DNA of 64,000 nt from an uncultured Rothia sp. (GTDB lineage: Bacteria; Actinomycetota; Actinomycetes; Actinomycetales; Micrococcaceae): NCBI GenBank assembly GCA_946221065.1, contig CAMIIO010000001.1, positions 1-64,000 on the forward strand, written 5' to 3'. A program made the position numbers and the translations under genes. Below the pieces are notes generated by a model. It searched no databases. It was not told the DNA's origin and worked only from the letters and a program-made list of their open reading frames with translations. Of the stretch, positions 59,816 through 64,000 are shown piece by piece (the first letter of the stretch is position 1; each line of letters opens with the position of its first letter).

Positions 59816-61336
59816 ATGACTCACACGCCCCGTTCCGAACCTGACCTTACGCTTGCCGAGCGCGCCCGAAAAAGAGAGGAGCGACGTCGGATGAAGGTGC
59901 AGGCGGATCCGGACTATCTGCTACTTCATTTAGCTCCGCCGGTGGGCAGGCTCAATGACCCTAATGGGTTGCTGTACCAGGACGGGGTGTATCACGCCTT
60001 TTATCAGCATTCGCCGTTGCCCCCGGAGAAGGCGGTGTTTTGGCGTCATGCTACGGGCACGGACGTAAGCCATTGGGAGGATCGGGGTAGCGCGATCGCT
60101 CCAATGAACTGGTACGACAAAGACGGTTGCTACTCGGGTTCGGCTTTTCTAACAGACGACGGCGAGCACGAGTTTTTCTACACGGGCAACGTGAAGGACA
60201 CCGAGGGTAACCGTGAGGCGTATCAGTGCTTTTTTACCTCTGGGAAGGGTGGGGTATTTGAGAAGAGCCCTGAGAACCCGTTGATTTCTGGGCCTGAACG
60301 GGGCTATACCGCGCATTATCGTGATCCGCAGGTTATTGAACGTGAGGGTTCGTTGTGGATGGTGTTGGGGGCGCAGCGGGAGGACGGCACGGGCGCGGTG
60401 GTGGTGTATCGCTCTGCTGATCGTCGTGCCTGGGATTTTGCCGGGGAGATTGAGTTCTCTGATCCTGCGTTGCGAAGCCTGGGGTATATGTTTGAGTGCC
60501 CCCTATTGCTTTCTCTGCCGGATCAGGAGAGTGGGCTGGTGAAGGATGTGCTGATTTTTTGTCCGCAGGGTGTGGGTTCTGGTGGAGGGCAGGCAGGGAG
60601 CGCGGATCGGTGTGGCTATGTGGTGGGCACGTTAGCTGGCTTGTATTTTGAGGTGGAGACCCCCTTTAGCGAGTTAGACGCGGGGTTTGAGTTTTATGCG
60701 CCGCAGGTGTTTGTGAACGCACCGACGTTGCCGGGGTCTGCCTTGTTGATGGGGTGGATGGGTATGCCGGGTGAGGATGCGCAGCCGAGTGTTAGGCAGG
60801 GGTGGGTGCATACGCTGACTTATCCGCGGGAGCTGACGTTGCGCGGTGGCAAGCTGTTTCAGCGTTTTGCGCGGCAGTTAGATGAGGTGGTTCCTTTGCG
60901 TTCTTTTAACCCGGAAAACGATGCAGATTGGGAGGGACTTGCTCATTGTTCTCGTTTTCGCTTGCGCGGGACGGTGGATGTAAGCGAGCCTGCTACCTTG
61001 TTGTTGATGTCGGTGGGGAAGAACCTTCGTCTTACTTTTTCGCGGGATTCGGTGGTGGTGGATCGCGGGCGCACCCGGTATAAGAAGCCCGGTGCTGTGC
61101 GTACCTGCGCGCTTCCTGAGGCTACAGTTCGTACCTTTGATTTGCTGGTTGATGCCTCTACGATGGAGCTATTGATTGACGACGGCGCGGCGAGTTTCAC
61201 GGGTAGGGTGTTTTTTGCGACGGAGGAGCGCGAACTTCTGCTGACCGGCCCGCGCTTTGAGGGGATGCCTTTTAGTGATGTGCAGGTGGGGACTTTTGGG
61301 GAATCTGCGGGCTGGGGAGAAGAGACGAATGTATAA
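59816..61336 (+). CDS. Glycoside hydrolase family 32 beta-fructosidase
   Basis: A 506-residue beta-fructosidase that cleaves sucrose, sucrose-6-phosphate or small fructans. The nucleophile Asp48 is in GRLNDPNGLLY, the transition-state Asp170 is in RDPQV, and the acid/base Glu227 is in FECPL. A C-terminal beta-sandwich follows. There is no signal peptide, so it is probably cytoplasmic, which favours sucrose-phosphate hydrolase. ATG 59816 follows TAGGTGA; a TTG one codon earlier is possible. Its stop codon lies inside a family 2 palindrome, and no PTS gene is next to it. Confidence 0.93.
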   Translation: MTHTPRSEPDLTLAERARKREERRRMKVQADPDYLLLHLAPPVGRLNDPNGLLYQDGVYHAFYQHSPLPPEKAVFWRHATGTDVSHWEDRGSAIAPMNWYDKDGCYSGSAFLTDDGEHEFFYTGNVKDTEGNREAYQCFFTSGKGGVFEKSPENPLISGPERGYTAHYRDPQVIEREGSLWMVLGAQREDGTGAVVVYRSADRRAWDFAGEIEFSDPALRSLGYMFECPLLLSLPDQESGLVKDVLIFCPQGVGSGGGQAGSADRCGYVVGTLAGLYFEVETPFSELDAGFEFYAPQVFVNAPTLPGSALLMGWMGMPGEDAQPSVRQGWVHTLTYPRELTLRGGKLFQRFARQLDEVVPLRSFNPENDADWEGLAHCSRFRLRGTVDVSEPATLLLMSVGKNLRLTFSRDSVVVDRGRTRYKKPGAVRTCALPEATVRTFDLLVDASTMELLIDDGAASFTGRVFFATEERELLLTGPRFEGMPFSDVQVGTFGESAGWGEETNV

Positions 61337-61410
61337 GGTACCGTTTTTTGTTCTTTAAGAACCTTTTTGGCGGTAAAAAAGGTTCTTAAAGAACATTTTT
61401 CGGTAACTTC
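61333..61410. repeat. Palindromic repeat family 2, copy B
   Basis: Left arm 61333-61368 and right arm 61375-61410 share with copy A the words AAGGTACCG, TGTTCTTTAAGAACCTT and AAGGTTCTTAAAGAACA. The right end (CGGTAACTTC) has drifted. The TAA stop of the beta-fructosidase gene (61334-61336) is the first part of the element. Confidence 0.88.
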
Positions 61411-61474
61411 TTTTCAAGGTTTCCCCAAGAACTGTCTGGGACACCCAGTTTGCACTAGTCAGTACACTGGTTTT

Positions 61475-62841
61475 ATGCCCAAACTGCTCATGGATACCAC
61501 CCCGCTGAAAGAGTCAATCGAGTACCGCCGCATGTGGATCGGCTCGGTATTCTCGGTGATGGGGTATCAGATTACTGCCATCGCGATTGCCCTGGAAATT
61601 TTTGCGATTACTGGCTCCCCGGCTGCGGTGGGCATGACGGGCCTTGTTGCGGTGGGGCCGCTCATTTTTGGTGGGCTCTATGGTGGGGTGATTGCCGATT
61701 CTTATGATCGGCGCAAGGTGGCTTTACTCGCGACGATCGGTATGTGGTTGGTGACCGTCATGGTGGCGGCTCACGCCTGGCTGGGGCTAGAAAATGTGTG
61801 GATTCTTTACGCGCTAATCGCCGTCGAATCCCTGCTCCAGCCCATTAACCAGGCGGCGCGCGGTGCGATTATTCCCCGCCTGGTACGACGTCGGCTATTA
61901 CCTGCCGCTAATGCCCTCAACATGACGGTGGGTACGCTGGGCATGAGTGTGGGGCCTATGCTTGGCGGTGCGCTGGTGGCTTCGGTGGGGTATAGCTGGA
62001 CGTACTCTATTAACGTTTTTGCGATGATGGTGAGCATGTGGGCGCTGTTCAAACTGCCCGAGCTTAAACCCGAACGTGAAGCAACCGTAGAGAAGGTGGG
62101 CGGGTTCTCCTCAGTGGTGGAGGGCTTCCGCTTTGTGCGACAGGTGCCGGTGGTGGGTATGACTTTTGTGGTGGATCTGATTGGCATGATTTTTGCGCAG
62201 TCCAAGCCCATTATTCCGGCGCTGGTGTTGAGCGCTTTTGGCGGTGGTGACGCTGGTTCGGGCGTGTTGCTCTCGGCAGGGGCTATCGGTGCGTTTTTGG
62301 GGGTGACGTTCTCGGGCTGGTTGCGCGTGGTGAAGCGCCAGGGCAGGTTCCTTACCCTCTCTTATGTGGGCTGGGCTTTAGCCTCTTTGGGGTGGTGGCT
62401 TTCCTGCTGGAAGGTCGTCATCCCAGCGCGAGTCTTTCCGAGAATCTCTGGGCGATCCTGCTGGGTTCTGCCGGGCTGGCCTTTGCCGGGTGGTGTGACG
62501 CCCTAGGCTCGGTTTTCCGTTCGACAATCGTCCAAACCGCTTCCCCGGATAATATGCTCGGGCGCATGAACGGCATGTTTATTGTGACCGTGACCGGCGG
62601 CCCTAACCTAGGTACAGCGTTAGTCGGTGGAGCCGCGCAGGTGATGGGTTCCGCCGTCGCCGCTATGGTAGGAGGGGCGGTGTGTGTGGTGGCTATTGCC
62701 GGGTTCACCTGTGCCGTTCCTGCCCTGTGGCGCTATGTGTTTGAGCCCGTTCCAGAAACTAATGCCCTGCCGGAACTGCAACACAACCCGGATAACCCGG
62801 TAACATCTTCTATCACTATTATTCCTCCTGCCCAAGAATGA
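61475..62841 (+). pseudogene. MFS transporter with a one-base frameshift
   Basis: The frame from ATG 61475 codes for helices 1-8 of an MFS exporter (EnteroS/enterobactin-exporter-like group): FGGLYGGVIADSYDRRKVAL is motif A, and LQPINQAARGAIIPRLV follows. At about 62389-62392 the frame breaks: one frame ends in an Arg/Pro-rich tail, while the next frame continues with VVAFLLEGRHPSASLSEN and TM helices to a stop at 62841. Adding one G to the GGGG run restores TLSYVGWALASLGVVAFLLE. TACACT lies 6 bases before the ATG, so the start may be leaderless. It is either a pseudogene, a phase-variable gene or a base-call error. Confidence 0.85.
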
Positions 62842-62982
62842 GGGGTGCGCAAATATACTGCGCGCAGAGTATGCCGGCACACAAGCTGAACCTCAAAATC
62901 CAGTATGCTTACAAACAGAATTCATTATTTTCTTGTGAAACTTTTGTTGCTGAATATTTGGCACTAACCTAAGGAGAATCCC

Positions 62983-63936
62983 ATGGCGGGTGGTCTTGCC
63001 GCTCTACTTGACGACGTTGCGGCGCTCGTAAAACTCACGGCAGCAAGCACCGACGACGTTGCGGCGGCGGCCGGGCGCGCCAGCATTAAGGCATCCGGTG
63101 TGGTCATTGACGATACCGCCGTGGTTCCGCAGTATGTGGACGGTATTTCCCCCAAGCGCGAGCTGCCGATTATCTGGAAGATTACGCTGGGGTCACTGCG
63201 CAATAAACTGCTGTTTATTCTTCCGGCGATTCTGTTGCTGAGCTGGCTTTTGCCTGCCGCGCTCACCCCGCTACTCATGCTCGGCGGCCTTTACCTTGCC
63301 TTTGAAGGTGCCGAGAAGGTGCTGGAGATGGTTCACCCGCACGAGGAAGCCCCGGAAACACCGGCGTTGCTAGAGGGCGAGGACGCTGAGAAACAGATTA
63401 TTTCCGGTGCCGTGCGAACGGACTTTATTCTCTCTGCTGAGATTATGGTCATTTCACTCAACACTATTGCCGAGGACGGTTCGTTCTGGTTGCGTGCGGC
63501 GGCGCTCGTCGTGGTAGCTATTCTGATTACCGCGCTAGTGTACGGCGTAGTGGCGCTATTGGTAAAGATGGACGACATCGGGCTGGCAATGGCAGAAAGA
63601 GACTCCGCCGGTGCTAAGAAGCTTGGTCTTGGCATCGTGAAAGCCATGCCCAAAATCATGAGCGTTATCTCCGTGGTAGGTACTTTCGCAATGCTCTGGG
63701 TGGGCGGGCACATTCTGCTAGTGGGCTTAGACGAACTCGGTTGGCACTTCCCCTACTCTCTTGCCCATCACGCGATGGAATGGGGCCACTCCCTGGCGCA
63801 TAACTGGATTGGCGCTAGTGTGGGCTGGCTTGCCGAAACCGTGGTCGCCATGATTTTCGGCGCTATCGTCGGGTTCATCATCGTCGGAATCATGCACCTC
63901 ATCCCCACAAAGAACAAAGCAGAAGCGGCGCACTAA
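62983..63936 (+). CDS. DUF808 family membrane protein
   Basis: A 317-residue polytopic membrane protein. MAGGLAALLDDVAALVKLTA and LYLAFEGAEKVLEMVHPHEE are DUF808 (YedI-like) hallmarks. Six or so hydrophobic segments are visible, with a charged Glu-rich loop between (EEAPETPALLEGEDAEKQII). The function is unknown. AAGGAGAATCCC precedes the ATG. It stands alone at the right end of the window. Confidence 0.9.
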   Translation: MAGGLAALLDDVAALVKLTAASTDDVAAAAGRASIKASGVVIDDTAVVPQYVDGISPKRELPIIWKITLGSLRNKLLFILPAILLLSWLLPAALTPLLMLGGLYLAFEGAEKVLEMVHPHEEAPETPALLEGEDAEKQIISGAVRTDFILSAEIMVISLNTIAEDGSFWLRAAALVVVAILITALVYGVVALLVKMDDIGLAMAERDSAGAKKLGLGIVKAMPKIMSVISVVGTFAMLWVGGHILLVGLDELGWHFPYSLAHHAMEWGHSLAHNWIGASVGWLAETVVAMIFGAIVGFIIVGIMHLIPTKNKAEAAH

Positions 63937-64000
63937 CACCCCGGCTGATTCTTACAACATAGCCTATATACTGTGCCCCGGTGCTCTCTGAAAGCGCCGG

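Overview
The window looks like a chromosome segment of a high-GC Gram-positive bacterium in the Micrococcales, most likely a Rothia-like member of the Micrococcaceae. The evidence is a dnaK-grpE-dnaJ-hspR operon with HAIR operators, a DtxR/IdeR-type iron box, an L28-L33-S14-HU cluster of the Arthrobacter/Rothia kind, several apparently leaderless genes, and GC-rich codon use. The genus is an inference; no rRNA or other marker is present. I see no prophage, insertion sequence, CRISPR array or tRNA gene.

Region 1 (1-4255) is the 3' part of a type I restriction-modification locus. It holds a truncated specificity subunit (hsdS) that starts inside a tandem array coding for (EAEL)n, an AT-rich second target-recognition domain, and a complete hsdR. 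Region 2 (4256-11450) is an export and iron block: a secreted C39-like cysteine peptidase, then a siderophore uptake operon behind an iron box (lipoprotein, two FecCD permeases, ATPase, siderophore-interacting flavoprotein) and an SGNH hydrolase. Region 3 (11451-13134) is rpmB-rpmG-rpsN-hupB, closed by a strong terminator. Region 4 (13263-19108) is a copper and cytochrome-oxidase block: a membrane protein, CopC, a PCu(A)C chaperone, a Tat-exported DyP peroxidase and a CopD-CtaG fusion.

Region 5 (19213-31484) is mixed. It holds an amino-acid permease, an NHLRC2-like thioredoxin/NHL protein, a reductase, a methyltransferase, a MauE-thioredoxin fusion, dcd, an HPrK-like kinase with a PqqD-like tail, an MFS exporter and a DUF4235 protein. 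Region 6 (31503-38772) contains two TPP riboswitches. One controls a full ykoE-ykoD-ykoC ECF transporter and the other a lone second ykoE; a P2-type ATPase lies between them. Region 7 (38864-42145) holds pabC, a P-loop kinase, a low-molecular-weight phosphatase, a strong candidate for a structured non-coding RNA, and a membrane-anchored hypothetical protein. Region 8 (42146-46641) is the HspR-controlled chaperone operon. Region 9 (46756-64000) has trmB, an AGCS symporter, a DoxX protein, a CycA-like permease, an uncharacterised protein next to a membrane-anchored HNH nuclease, tex, a GtrA protein, two aldo-keto reductases, a GH32 beta-fructosidase, a frameshifted MFS transporter and a DUF808 protein.

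The least explained features are two families of long dispersed palindromes (three copies near 19.1, 22.9 and 34.9 kb; two copies near 27.8 and 61.3 kb), the three-way-junction RNA candidate near 41.1 kb, the HPrK/PqqD-like fusion, and the short-repeat array in hsdS that could retune the DNA target of the restriction system.
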